NCBI GenBank assembly: GCA_963922205.1
Contig: CAWUHX010000235.1
Coordinates: 289,918 to 353,917 of the forward strand
From: Romanomermis culicivorax
Taxonomy: Eukaryota > Nematoda > Enoplea > Mermithida > Mermithidae
Direction: 5' to 3'
DNA length: 64,000 bases
Positions 34,182 to 46,011 of this stretch are shown here, one piece after another; the stretch's first letter is position 1; each line of letters starts with the position of its first letter. The notes below the pieces were generated by a model. The model saw only the letters and a list, made by a program, of their open reading frames with translations. It was not told the origin of the DNA and did not search any database. The position numbers and the translations under genes were made by a program.

Positions 34182-36345
34182 CTATATATCTAGCTGGGTA
34201 GTGTGGTGGTTTTCCCTGCCTATAGCGCATGTGATGAAACTGCTGTTCCATATATGACCAATTTCTATGCTTTTGATGCCTACATTTCTAGGGCCTACTG
34301 CTTCCATTTCCATTGTCTCTCTGATTTTTCTCTTGAAGTTGTTGCTTTCCTGAGCCAATATCTTGGTTTTTTCAAAGGCTGGAGCACATCCACACTTCAG
34401 ACAATGTTCAGCTACCCCACTTCTTTCTTCCTTGTGATTCTTCAGGACATTTTTATGTTCCGATATTCTTGTTTTCAATGTTCATCCTGTTTCGCCAACG
34501 TAGAACTTCTGGCATGGTTCCATTGGTATGCTGTACACTACACCCTGCTTTTCTTCTTTCTCCCTGGTAGGGGCCACTGTGCTGGTGCATGTTCGGATAG
34601 TGTCTTTGCTGGTAGCCACCAATCTAACTTTATATTTCTTACACATCCGTTTTACCTCCTGAGTAAGGTGTCCACTGTAAGGGACCTTGATTGTGCATTT
34701 ATATTCAGTTTCTTCCTTTTCAGTTCTGGTTGGTATCTGAGCCTTCCTGATTATGGTTTGAGGGTATCCATTCTTCTTGAAGGCCATTGCTATATTCCTT
34801 GTTTCTTTGAATTTATCCTCCTCTCTTAGGCAGATGTTGTTTGCCCTGACGATCATGCCTTTGACTATTCCAAGCTTCGTATTTGTTGGATGATTTGATT
34901 TGAAGTTTAGATACTGGTCAATGTGTGTTGGTTTTCTATACACTCCGGTTTTTAGCCTATTTCTGCGTTTGGACACTAATACATCTATCAAGGGTAATTT
35001 CTCATTATTTTCCACTTCCATTGTAAATTTAATGGCTGGGTTCTGATTATTTATGTGATCCAAGAAATTTTTCAAGGAATCATCATTTCCATCCCACAAT
35101 ATGAAGGTATTGTTGACATATTGAAGCCACAGAGCTGGTTTTTGTGGGCAGTTTGCGAGAGCCATCATTTCTAGGTTATCCATAAAGAGGTTACACATCA
35201 CTGGAGATAATGGTGAACCCAAAGCCATTCCATCCTCCTGCTTGTAAAATTTGTCCTTGTACTGGAATACAGTATTATTCAAACAATAGTCTGTCAGCTG
35301 TACAATTTGCTGGGCATTCATTGATGTTTTTTCATTTAATGTAGAATCCTGTTCAAGACAGGCTTGTCGGTGTCTGATGGCTTCAGCAATAGGTACACGT
35401 GTGAAGAGACTTACTACATCTAAGCTGACTAATTTCGTGTCTCGAGTGATGGGAAAGTCTTTGATTTTATTAACAATGTCCTTACTATTTGTTACATTTG
35501 TCGTATATGTGGTCCTATGCCCTCGGCTACCTAGCTGCGGTTCTCGGGAGATCCAATCTGGTACAGCCCCTGACGCTAACCCGGTACTAGATGCAGTCCT
35601 ACTGCAGGTCACAGAGACTTGAGGAACAAATATATTTATTTTGGAACTGACCAAAGTGCAAATAGAACTGTGAGCAAGTGATAAATGGAATACAAAATGC
35701 CAAAGTATGCACACGATGCTGATTTCCTCCCTAAGTCGCTGACCCTTCTTTCTGTCCCTGTACACAGAGCCCCAGGGACTTTCGGGTGTCTTAATCCACG
35801 ACCTAAGCTGAAAGCTTAACAAAACAGTCTACCTAACTGCTGAACAACCACTCACTACTCTCCTCGATCAAGATTGAACGTCGGAAAATCCTCTCAGGTC
35901 GCGGGGGATCCTCTAGACGAGTCCGCGACGCGAAATCGACACACACACAATAATACGAACAGTAAATGCGTCCTCGATCCTTCCACAGTCGCCACGAGTC
36001 TTCTTCGAAGACGCAAAAGGGACGCGACCAGGTGACAATAAAACGTAAAAAATAATAATAATGAAACAAACTGCAACGCGTCTAACATCGACTTGCCAGA
36101 TGCATGCAAAACATTCATGTCACCATTTATGTATTTTTGAACCAAAAATGTATGTGACACAAACCGTTTTACCGGTTTGTTTACCTAAGAATAAATGAAA
36201 TCACTTTAACGACAAAGGAACTTTAGAAAATGAAAGTGAGGTAGTTAGAGGACCAAAGGTCAGAGGAATTGACCCTCTGACACATTGGACTTTATGCTTG
36301 ACTGTAATGGGTTCAGAATAGTTATTACAATCAGTGGCAACTAAC
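34182..36345 (-). pseudogene. Penelope-like retroelement ORF (RT plus GIY-YIG endonuclease), split by a solo LTR
   Basis: On the - strand, 36,345-36,283 encodes ILNPLQSSIKS and the frame resumes directly after the LTR as NVTNSKDIVNKIKDF. It continues through RT motifs KLVSLDVVSLFTRVP, DGMALGSPLSP and a degraded catalytic box LQYVNNTF (normally YVDD), then a Penelope-type linker. The GIY-YIG domain reads VVYSIPMEPCQKFYVGETG, a TGA at 34,482-34,484 where Arg is normal, then TLKTRISEHKN and VAEHC. The frame ends at 34,182. 5' truncated, so telomere-type or full-length features are missing. Inactive. Confidence 0.88.
35495..36286 (-). mobile_element. Solo LTR of the 13.7-kb Gypsy family with TSD CATT
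   Basis: LTR 35,499-36,282 (TGTC...GACA) is a diverged relative of the LTRs at 12,974 and 25,843. CATT precedes and follows it (35,495-35,498 and 36,283-36,286). No internal region remains, as expected after LTR-LTR recombination. Removing it restores the Penelope-like reading frame. The N-terminal part of the open frame that ends at 35,822 is LTR sequence read by chance. Confidence 0.9.
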
Positions 36346-37201
36346 ATTTAGACAATTGTCATCAAATCCTTGTTCAGTTTTGTTTTGTTTGAAAGGCCAG
36401 AAATGATTGGGATTTGTGTTTCATACTTGACCAACGTCGAATTTCCATGAACTGTAAACAGATATTCTGCAGCCCCAAAATCATTTTCATTCATTTTTAT
36501 AACAAATATACTCAACGAAGTGAACGGATATAAGGGGAAAAATTTCTTACAAAATGGAAGACTTTTCAATTCAAATAGGTATCCTTGTGTGCTTTTACAA
36601 AATTAGCATATTTTCGCGTTGCTCTTGCATTTTTTGATGGCATCTTGTACATTGAAACCAAATTTAGCAACATTTTATTCACATTTCGTGCAAAAGCACT
36701 TTAAATATAGGTTAGACTTAAATATATAAACTATTGTAGATTGAATTCGGCCACCTGGTACAGTCGGCCAGCCGCTACAGTCGACCAGAAGATAGAGTCG
36801 GCCACGCGGTCTGCAACGTTTACACTTAATTTGCGTGAGTTCAAATAGAAATCTGATTTTGAGCTTTCAAACAATTGCTTGTGCCTTGTAAAATGAATTT
36901 TTACTACAGAACTAATTTTTGTAATCTTACGATTTAGAAGGATCATGTAAAAAATTGCTTTTCTTGAAATGTTTCTAAATTACATGTAGAAAGCATGTGA
37001 TATTTCATGTTTTTACGATTTTGGGCTATTGGACTTGGGATTTGTGAACGTACTTAGGTAGTCTAGAACTTTTCAAGTAAACAATTGTACTGTAAAAAAT
37101 TTCTGTAAACAATTTTAACAAGAGTACTGATTTTTGAGATTTTTGAATTTAGAAGCGTCTTTTTAACAGCAAGCTATAGTAGACGATTTCTACTTTCACA
37201 G

Positions 37202-37387
37202 CAATACGGTCATTACCGCAGCGATGTATACATGGGCCCCGTCATTTTGGGCATTTGCGCCGCGATTTTTGCCTTACAAATTTGGTTCTTTTTGGTCGTC
37301 CTAGGCGCTTTCCGTTACTTACACGACAAAGAAATTATCGGCATCCATGGCGATCAGATGGTCAAGTACGCGGGTGGTAATGTGTGA
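37202..37387 (+). CDS. Four-helix membrane protein, exon 3 (C-terminus)
   Basis: Follows TTTCACAG in phase 0 and encodes QYGHYRSDVYM, helix 4 (GPVILGICAAIFALQIWFFL), a basic/acidic tail FRYLHDKEIIG and KYAGGNV before TGA at 37,385. Total with exons 1 and 2 is 606 bases (201 residues plus stop). A short cytosolic tail after helix 4 fits the tetraspan layout. Confidence 0.82.
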   Translation, partial: QYGHYRSDVYMGPVILGICAAIFALQIWFFLVVLGAFRYLHDKEIIGIHGDQMVKYAGGNV

Positions 37388-40300
37388 CCGGAACAAAAGA
37401 TTGGAAAAATGTTTAACGAGGGCTTTTTGTCTCGATGCGGCATTTTCTTTCGCAGTTGTTTTTCACATTTGTAAATGTATATGTCACTTTTTTGCAAACT
37501 TTAGAATAACTGGATTATTGCGACATGATTTAATCAGAATTTATAGGAACATAGCAGCATGATCCCAAATGCGAAATCGGAAGCTGTGGAGGCTGACATC
37601 TCTTCACCCAATGCATCTACAAAAATGAGACAAATAGTTCTTGATAGAGGATTGACGAACTTACAAAATCTATTAAAAATTAGAATTTTGAGCCGTACCG
37701 TACGATTCATTCACAGCTTACGATAAAAAAAACTGAAACTTATTCTATGTGGCGTTTGATGCGTAATTTTCCACCCTGGCTGAGCCCATCAATGTTGACA
37801 GCAATTCTTTCAACATTGTGCTCTTTCATGCTTTCTGTCGCTTAAATTTGATTCATGTTATTGTTACTTATTTCTCAGAATCAATTACTGATTGAAGTTT
37901 GAAAATGATTCAACAAGCTCAAGAAATCATGAATACTGTTGACATTTTCGAATACGGTGAAAAATTTGATTTTTTTCGTCAATTTTCTAAAATTCTTCTT
38001 CAGAAAAATATAGGAACGAGATGATGATGTCAAAATAATCATTGTCGTGGCTTTTCTATGCGTAGTTAATTTTCAGGTCATCAAGTTTCAGCATTTTTAT
38101 AGTAAGATTTGAATTTTGCTTTTCAGACGAAATTTCAATGTTCTCTGTGTGTGTTTTGTTTTTTGTTTGTATGTATGACTTTTTGTATTTGTATTGTATT
38201 ATGATTTTTATATTTTGTATTTTGGCATTATGAAGTTTTTGTATGACTGAATATTCATGATCTGCATAATCAGTATACAATGTTGCACATATGCGATTAT
38301 GATTTTATGTGTACCGAAAACATAGGAACTGTTTCACTATTTTTGCAAACAATATGAAGAAAAAAATTTTGTACCGGATTTGGAATTTATTATAGGGACT
38401 TGTAACCTTGATATCGCACAATATACGCTGTGGTGCCAGGATTTCGCTGCGTTTATAAGATCAATGCACATTTTACTCAACATTTTTCGACTGTACAAAA
38501 AAGTCGACTGTAAAAAGTTTTTTCTACATGTACGCTGTTTCGAAACATTTACGCAACGGGCGCGAATTTATTTGATTTTTTCCGACCTATAAACTTTTGT
38601 CGTGTTTGTTTTAAGATTCGTATTATTGAGAAATTTGATACATTCGAATAAATTCGACCTAGATTTCATTTTCCCATTGTTGTACCTTCGAAATCGACGG
38701 TTTCAATAATTCGTGTGTGTACAAGAACAAGTGGGCATGTTTTCGGGCAGGTAACGACTTGTTTTATGGTACATTAACGCCTCAATGGTCAGTTTTTATA
38801 CTGTATCGACCTTTTTTGTACAAAATAATAGAAATAACTCTTTTTTTCACATTTTTATTCATCATAAAAGTACGTGGTTCCTGGTAATTAAAGCGACAAC
38901 AAAACAGAAAACTATTTCGACATTCAACAACCACGAGAATACTGCAATAATAAACGATAATAATATAACTGCAAATTTTTACGATTTTTTGCTGAAATTT
39001 GCAAGCCATGACTCGAAAATTGTGATCCTAACTCAACTATTCTTCCAGAATTTTTTGAGCTAAAAATTTTACAGTGAAAACTTTGTTTATACGATTTTGA
39101 TGACAGTAGAAAATTTTCTATAATTTTCTAATTATTTGAAAATATTTCATAAAAAACAGGCTGTATAAATTTATTTTAGATTTTGAAATTAAGTCAAATT
39201 TCACAAAATTTCCGTAATTTATTTACTAAACTAAACTTTTGAGCTTATATACAGGGTTGTCCATCAAATTTATCCATTCCACTCGTCTCAATGTCTTCTG
39301 AACCAGGAGCTCTAACAAATCATAGCCATAAAGGTCAATATCTACGAATCACAATAAGAAAATCTTGATTTGTTGAAATGATATTTCTTCATTAGTTGAA
39401 TTTTTGATTTACTCTAAATTTCTGATTTGTTGAATACAGCAATTTTGTGGAAAAATGATGTGATCATTTTTCCGATCCATGTTTCACATCACTCAGCATC
39501 TTGAAAACAAGAAAGTTAATGAAAGTTCGACAACTTTTGAAGGTTCTGTTTGCGAAAAGTCGTGGTTGCTATTTTTTACTAAACCATGGGTATTGGGAAT
39601 AACGGCTTATTAAGTTTTTTACATTTTTTCGACCATCCTGTAACCTACTATTGACCGAGTCTATTTGATTTTTAAAAATGAATTATTTTATACATTCAAG
39701 CCGACAGAGACTATTTCAAGGTTTCTTGAGAATGTTCAGAAGTTTTCGTTCTAATGTGATATGTGGTTCAGCAGAGAATCAAAAGAGATATAGTACCTGT
39801 TTTCTAAGTTCGGAATCATGTCAAGAAAACACTGCAATTACGCCGGTAATGAAAAATGAATACGTGGTTTTTTTATTCAGAGGAATTTTGAATCATTTTT
39901 CTATGCAGTTAATCTACCGTCCTGAGATTTAGTCCAGTGAATTTTATGCGCGATGTGCTATTGTAACCTCAACAGGGGTGACGTTTTCGCCATTGATGTT
40001 TAGGAAAGTGCGCATGTACAATAATGAAACTCATGAATAAAAACATATATGCGTCTTACACTTTGTAGAGCCTAGCGTCATCTAAGTCATGTTTTAGTTA
40101 TTTTTATCCATGAGGTTATTTCTGCCCTAAAATTTGCATAAATAGGATTGTCCCGCGAAGAGTTCGACTGTAATATCTTAAACATCATTATCAGGATGTG
40201 AGAAGCTTGTGTCTGTATCAGACACATTTTCCCATATGAGGTATTGGGAAAGATACAGTTGTTTGAAACACTTTGAAACCTTTGAAAGTTGCAGTCTGAA

Positions 40301-40405
40301 TGAACACTTTCTGAAAAATTGTGGAGACATGAAAAAACGGAATTTAAATTCGAGTAATTTTGAAAAAGGAAACCTTATTAGATGTAAAAAATGAGTATAA
40401 TGGTT
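37388..40405. other. Intergenic DNA
   Basis: About 3 kb, AT-rich. Only MITE-like pieces are seen (for example CATAAAAAACAGGCTGTATAA at about 39,150 and the segment 39,680-39,930). No splice-bounded exon can be supported on either strand. Confidence 0.5.
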
Positions 40406-40780
40406 GTGTCTCATTACCTCTAACGTCCCATTACCTCGAATAATGATTTGTAGGTGTGATTATAAAATTCTATTATATCCTGTTACATGAACTGGTTATA
40501 GGTCAGTAATAATTTTGTGTAATTTCAAAATATCATTTTCGCCCTTAGGCTATGGCTTATGCTTAGGCTTAGGCTCAGGGTCAAGCCTAGGCTTAGGCTT
40601 AGACTCAGGCTTAAGCTTAGGCTCAGGCTCAAGCTTAGACTTGAGCTTAATTGTGTATTCGGGGTAATGGGACAGTTAGTATAAAAATTGTTTTGATCAA
40701 AAATAACATTGTTCGAGGTAACGGAGATTTTATGCATTATTCGAGGTAACTGAACGTTCGAGGTATCGGGTCGCAATCAG
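40406..40780. repeat. Diverged foldback-like element with degenerate TTAGGC core
   Basis: Left side has serial CATTACCTCGAATAATG motifs and the right side the inverted CATTATTCGAGGTAAC and GTTCGAGGTAT motifs, relatives of the CCCCGAATAATGAAT motifs of the foldback at 10,269-12,000. Between them, 40,544-40,652 is a degenerate array of TTAGGC/TCAGGC/TTAAGC hexamers. Confidence 0.6.
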
Positions 40781-40796
40781 TATAATTAGCATCAAC

Positions 40797-41042
40797 ATGA
40801 AAAATTTTCTCCATTTTTTACAATTTTCTCCTTTTATTTGTTACAGTAAATTCGGCGTTTTGATTATTTCGTTGGTGGCCTTTATTCTACCAAATCGTCC
40901 AGTTAATTGTTACGACGATTTGGAGAAAAATTGCCAAAGCGGCGAAAAAATCGGCTCGTTCAAACGCGATTCGACCGACAACGAAAATGGTCGTTTGTCT
41001 TTCGAGTGTCAACAATTGCAACCGTCGTCGGAAGCCGTAAAA
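40797..41042 (+). CDS. Secreted 11-cysteine protein of unknown family, exon 1 (or 2)
   Basis: The ATG at 40,797 opens a frame whose hydrophobic stretch FGVLIISLVAFIL ends at RPVNC, a plausible signal-peptide cleavage area. A strong acceptor TTTATTTGTTACAG at 40,847 could instead mean that the exon starts at 40,848 after an unseen upstream exon. The mature part begins CYDDLEKNCQSGEK and ends AVK at donor GTAAGA in phase 0. Joined to exons at 43,181, 43,443 and 46,577 it gives 246 residues with 11 cysteines after the signal region and a Pro-rich C-terminus. All four junctions are in phase. I do not recognise the family; extracellular location is inferred from signal and cysteines. Confidence 0.75.
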
Positions 41043-43180
41043 GTAAGAAAAGTTGTTTTTTGAAATCTTTTGCGAGATTCCAATCTTTTTTTTGTTTTGT
41101 TTGATATGCATCGGCGTCGAAAGTTTGTCTTATGACTGATCGTATCGGCATAAAAATGTGCCAGAGGACAATTTTTAAACCGCTATAACTCTGTGATAAC
41201 ACAAGGATGAGCATAAAAAACAATGTTTTTTAATAAATCTATGCAAGACTTACCAATTGGTACTGATTTGATCAAGAGTTGAGACAGGACCCAAAATTTC
41301 ACGGTGAGCCACTGTGAGTCATTTTAATTTTTTGTCACAAAGCTTAACTTTATTGAAGTTCTCTGGTTATTCATGATGACATTGAATTTCCACTTCTGTG
41401 AACTTCTGTGCGTTGGCTTAAGGCCCATCTATACTTTTTTTGCTAAAAAACATACGCAAGCGATTTGCTCTTCAAGTATTGGGGAAATTTCAGTATATAA
41501 TACATCGCAAGGTAGATATTGAAATTTCCGATCGAAAGATACCCAACACCTTCAACATGTATCTGTTGAGCGCTTTAAATCAAGCTTTGACGCAAGAAAC
41601 GTAAGAAACGAAAGATGCTTACAAAATAGCTGATTTCTGCCACATTATGCAAATTTTTTTGCAAAAAAATACTTTACTGGATAGAACTCGTCAACATCAT
41701 TCTTGAGCACAGAGAAACTGAAGGATTCGTTCAATTTTGACAGTTGCAATCACTTGCGGCAGATTTTCGAGAAAAAAGTATAAATGGGCCTTTACGCTCC
41801 AGAAATATGATTCCACTTTCTGAGGATAAGAAATCATCTATTTATTTGATTTATTTGAGTGTATAAAATTGTGCTTTTGTGAGGCGCGACAAATTATTTT
41901 TCGTGAAATATTGACAACGCCGACAGAACTATAATTTTCGATTTTTTCAAAATTCTATATAGAAGTGAAACGGATTGAAAATCCAGTACTATTTAAAATT
42001 TTTGTAATTTCCTGCAAAATCACGGGTCATGTAGAATTGTAAGCTTGCCGATCCAACATAAATGACACTAAACGATTTTTGTAGGTCCTACAGTAGAAGT
42101 CTCGAGCAAACGATTTTGAAGACCATTCTTTTTTTTGCCGTTTTTAATTTGATGATTAGACTATAATTTTTATTCTGAAGAGGAATATGTAACTTCTGGA
42201 ATCGAAGTTGCTGATTTTGTAACTGGTTACAGTTTCAGAATTAAAAAAAAATTTTGGATGAGTGACACATCTTTTCAAAGTATCAACTTGAGACGTTGGT
42301 GGAGGGAACAGTACAACCATGGGGAATCAGGTTAGATCATGTTCAGGTTTATAAACTCGCAATTTTTAATGGAATGATTTTGCTGAGTTTAAAAATGTGA
42401 CATGGATCAAATTTAGGATCTTTCAGAAATTCATTGGAGTGAGTCTATGCACTTCGGTAGTATTATCTAACAATATTTTTAGAATCCGTTGAGCATTTTA
42501 TAATTTTCTACAGAAACTGCGACTTCTATGATTATCAGTGCATTTGTACTCCATAAATTCGTACAATGGCAATATGGGTATGGTCTAAAAAATCGTCCAC
42601 CTAAAGGAACTACTAAAAACAGTAGTTTACTAAAGATGAGCACAGCTCATTATATACTGGAGATATACATACGAAATTTTATGGCGAGAAATTAGAATAG
42701 ATAGGCTATTTGGTGAACACTTTAGCTTACAGGCATTTCGGGTTAGTCACTTTTTTGACTTCCCTGCGCACCTGATTTTTTATAAACTACCACATTTAGT
42801 CTGTTAGGTCTACGATGGATGCGGCGATAACCGAAAAAAGACCCAAGTTGATATACCAATTTCACCGAGTGTACTGTAGAAGAAAGCGAAATCTCGTCCT
42901 GACAGTTAAAAGTCTAAAATCATGAATACCACCATGCTTGTCCGTTTTGATTTTGATATGACTGTGTCTGACGCCAGAGACTCGAGAAATTTTGACCATT
43001 CAACGAGGTTATGGAAGGAAAATTTCAATTGTTTTGTTAACCGCTCACCGACGAGAAATTTTCTGCCTTTATTACAGTAATAAGTTTTACTAATTTTTCC
43101 ATGTTGAACACTTCCATGAGATCGATGCATCGATCGTTTCATTGTTTCGTTACTCTTAACTTAAACACAAAGATTTTCAG
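41043..43180 (+). other. Intron of the 11-cysteine gene
   Basis: GTAAGA to TTTTCAG. Contains the TTA-flanked MITE at 41,421-41,791; otherwise featureless AT-rich DNA. Confidence 0.6.
41418..41794. mobile_element. 371-bp MITE with TTA target duplication
   Basis: Element 41,421-41,791 has inverted ends AGGCCCATCTATACTTTTTT and AAAAAGTATAAATGGGCCT, flanked by TTA on both sides. A 3-bp TTA/TWA duplication and GGCCC-type ends fit the PIF/Harbinger group. No ORF. Confidence 0.75.
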
Positions 43181-43302
43181 GAACCAAAATGCGAACAAGT
43201 CAAGCCCTTCATATGTAACGGCCAGGTGACTGGTTGCCCTCAAGGAACGTGGTTGGCCGGCGTCACGTCCTATCAATTGGACACCTCGGGAACGCCAGAC
43301 TT
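43181..43302 (+). CDS. 11-cysteine secreted protein, exon 2
   Basis: 122 bases after TTTTCAG. Encodes EPKCEQVKPFICNGQVTGC and PQGTWLAGVTSYQLDTSGTP, ending in phase 2 at donor GTAATG. The three cysteines, the CPQGTW motif and GC-rich codons mark it as real coding sequence. It has no ATG of its own. Confidence 0.78.
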
Positions 43303-43442
43303 GTAATGAATTTTTTCAATACTGACGTGAAAAAGTGAAGTTGATGTTAGCATCGTATCAAGATGCGAAAATTTTATTGTATTCTACAGTAGGATTTTTA
43401 GAGATGTCAAAGATGCATGCCCAGTAGAATTCTTCGTTTTAG

Positions 43443-43610
43443 ATTAGTGCCGACGTGCTGCAGCGCCGAAAATGTCAAAATCGAAGATTGCGTCGATCGA
43501 AGACTGAATTCGGTGAATTCTAGAATCGATAATACTCTCAACGATGACGAAATCTATCAAAGTTTCACATGCCTACCGTTGGTGAAATCAAGCCGGCAAG
43601 GCGATGCAAA
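43443..43610 (+). CDS. 11-cysteine secreted protein, exon 3
   Basis: 168 bases after CGTTTTAG; phase matches exon 2 (TT+A gives Leu). Encodes VPTCCSAENVKIEDCVDRRL and SRIDNTLNDDEIYQSFTCLP, ending at donor GTAAAT in phase 2. Read without splicing it would stop at the TAA inside the donor. Confidence 0.78.
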
Positions 43611-45057
43611 GTAAATAAATTTTGTAGACAAAAACCCTAACTTTCTGTGAGAGTCATTGATTTGAGCAGGGGGTCGGGGTGATCTGACCTCAGGAAAATG
43701 GTGGACATTCCCTCGAAAACTCAATGAATTGAGTATCAATTGATAGTTTTGCTGAAATCTATTCAGAAAGATTATTTAAAATGGAGTACCCTCCTTTTTG
43801 ACGGATGTACGAACGGTTAAAATTTTTGCTGAACTTTCGATCACATCCGCAAGATTTTCATTGCTGTCAATATATGGTGAGAACCCTATTTGTGGAGGAA
43901 TCTCACCCATAATGTGTTTGACCTATGTTGAGGATTGCTGCTCAAGTGCAGTTAATTGAACATTTCACCTGTTGTATCTTATTTTTGACCAAGATAAAAA
44001 TTTGGCCGAAATCTGCTTGACCCAGTCTTTTTTCAGCGCGACGCCAATTAAGTTGGGCCTACTGAGCTGATGAAAATTTTAGCCTTGCTAAGAAACACTA
44101 ATGCATATTAAGGAAAATTATCGGCTGCGTTAATGGAGATGCCTCTAAAAAATTGTGCCACTAATATATTTCGCATCCTACAGATATATGACAAAACCCA
44201 CCACCATCGGTAAAACTCGCGTCCATTGAGGTTTTCAAATTGGAGTTCTATAGTTAGTTGCCTTGAAAATGCTCTAAGCCTTTAAGCCGTGCGCATGTTT
44301 TGGTCATGCACTAGAAAATTTTTTGAATGGGGTTTTGTATGTAATTTTTTTCCAATAGTGTTTTTCATGACATTTTCAGAAAAATCTTTTCAACAGGATT
44401 CGAATACTTAAGATGAAGATATGACTGTTCAAATATTTCGGATATGCAAATTAGGTTTAAACACGATCCAAGTGTCAGGCGTTGTGATATGCAACTGTGA
44501 GAAACATGCATGCCATGATATGAAAGAGACCGTAAAGAGCTGAACATTGTTCATGAATATGAGACAAGTAATTCCCTACAACCACTGAGGATTCTAAACC
44601 TCAAGTGCAATTTGGGTCAAAAAGAAGGGCACTGGAAAATTTTTGAATTAAAAACAAAGGTAACGGAAATTTGTAATTAAGGTTAACAACCGAAAGTTGC
44701 ATGTACCTTATCTCTAACTGTAACAGATAGATAAACAGAAAACTACACTTGACCAAATTCACTGACATCAGAAAGTTTCTGGCGGGAAAGCTATCTGATC
44801 TCGCACCATTTACGATTTATTAGCTCTTGAACTTTGTCAAACTTCAGAACTATATGTAGGCTATTTTTTAGATTCATCTAAAAGACACGTTTGTAACTCT
44901 CGCAATGCATACATCACCATTTCATAAACTTCCTCCGTGTCTGTCATCGGATGCAGGTTACATCGATTATTTAGTGCGTTCATGCAGACTATTTTGTAAA
45001 GAAGGCCCTATAGACAGAAGTACATAGTGTAACTGTTTTCATGTTGTTGTGGGCTAC

Positions 45058-45440
45058 CATTCATGGACAGCATAGAAATTCTGCTGGGGTCAGCCAGGAC
45101 AGGGGGTGGAATGCAAATTTGTTTTTCGTTCTTCATAACGAAAAGGAGGCCTGAGATAGGTCTTCTAACATCCAAGCAGCATATTCTTCAATTTATAATA
45201 GTCAGATATGAGAAATTAATTGCCTGTATTGCACTTTTTAAAATTTTAATGTTACTTTTTTGGACTTCAAGTATGCTTTGTTTACAAAAATTGTTAAACT
45301 GCAGCATCATTTCTATTTTTATGACGACTTTCTCTTCCCTCTTGCTCATTTTCCTTCGTCATCTTCTCGATCATTGTTGGGGTAGTCAAATCTGCTGGTG
45401 GTCAAAACCCTCCAACCCCCCACATGCATGTATGCGGGCT
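45058..45440 (+). repeat. Single arm of the palindromic repeat
   Basis: Matches the left arm of the palindrome at 59,022-59,862: CATAGAAATTCTGCTGGGG, AGCCAGGACAGGGGGTGG, CTTCTAACATCCAAGCAGCA and TTTTATGACGACTTTCTCTT in order, ending near the GTCAAATCTGCTGGTGG centre. The opposite arm is absent here. Confidence 0.7.
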
Positions 45441-46011
45441 ACTCTTTGGACTGTGAACAGAAAAATGTTGGTTTTTCCCGTGGGTCTACTCTAGAAACAA
45501 ATTTGCATAAATGTGCAAAACAATATTAAGTTGACCTGTACTTGATCAAAGGAACCATAAAAGATATAAATATGTCGCACTTGATGGAACCATCTGATAT
45601 CAAAGAAGTCCCTCGTATGACGAAAGACTTACTTTACACAGTTACAGAGCTATAACATTTTAAACTTTACGGAATTCAAAACTGTATAATTAAGAAACTT
45701 TTAGACGTCGATGATAATAGTCATACGGGCCTTTCAGCAGTTTTCAAAAAGATCTATCGAACACATGCATCGTCATTACATATGCTTCGGTTGCTGAGAT
45801 CGTGTATAGGCAAATTTTTCATTGTTTATAATGTTCATGCTAATGTGAGTGTAAAGAAGGCGCACGGAGAAAAATTGTTAGGGTTGCATTACTCCATTTG
45901 AGGTGAGCTATCGAATGCACTATATCGCATGAATTTCATGTCAAAAGTTAGATTTGGATTTCGTGAGCTACACAGTTTGTTATCATTCATGAAAGCAAAA
46001 ATGAAACCTTA

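Larger units (their letters stand above)
32733..36830. mobile_element. Inverted-repeat DNA transposon carrying nested elements
   Basis: Left arm (32,733-33,240) and right arm (36,590-36,830) are inverted complements: both have serial TAGCGGCTGGCCGACTGT units at the outer end, then GAATTCAAT, TAGTTTATAT, ATGTTGCTAAAT and TGCAAGAG...AAAATATGCTA. The left arm is interrupted by a MITE at 32,950-33,166. The interior contains the Penelope-like element and solo LTR. No transposase recognised. Confidence 0.7.
28765..37201 (+). other. Intron 2 of the four-helix gene (about 8.4 kb)
   Basis: Starts GTGAGT, ends TTTCACAG. Holds composite repeat copy 2 (29,205-32,574) and the inverted-repeat transposon (32,733-36,830) with its nested MITE, Penelope-like element and solo LTR. 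The remaining DNA (28,765-29,204 and 36,831-37,201) has only MITE-like fragments. Confidence 0.75.

Noticed and set aside
34203..34829. + strand ORF of 208 codons
   Set aside because: Antisense shadow of the Penelope-like ORF.
35500..35822. N-terminal part of the long - strand Penelope-like ORF
   Set aside because: It is solo-LTR sequence that happens to be open; the true Penelope frame lies on both sides of the LTR.
40525..40776. ORF encoding repeated SLSLSL
   Set aside because: Translation of the degenerate TTAGGC-like array.
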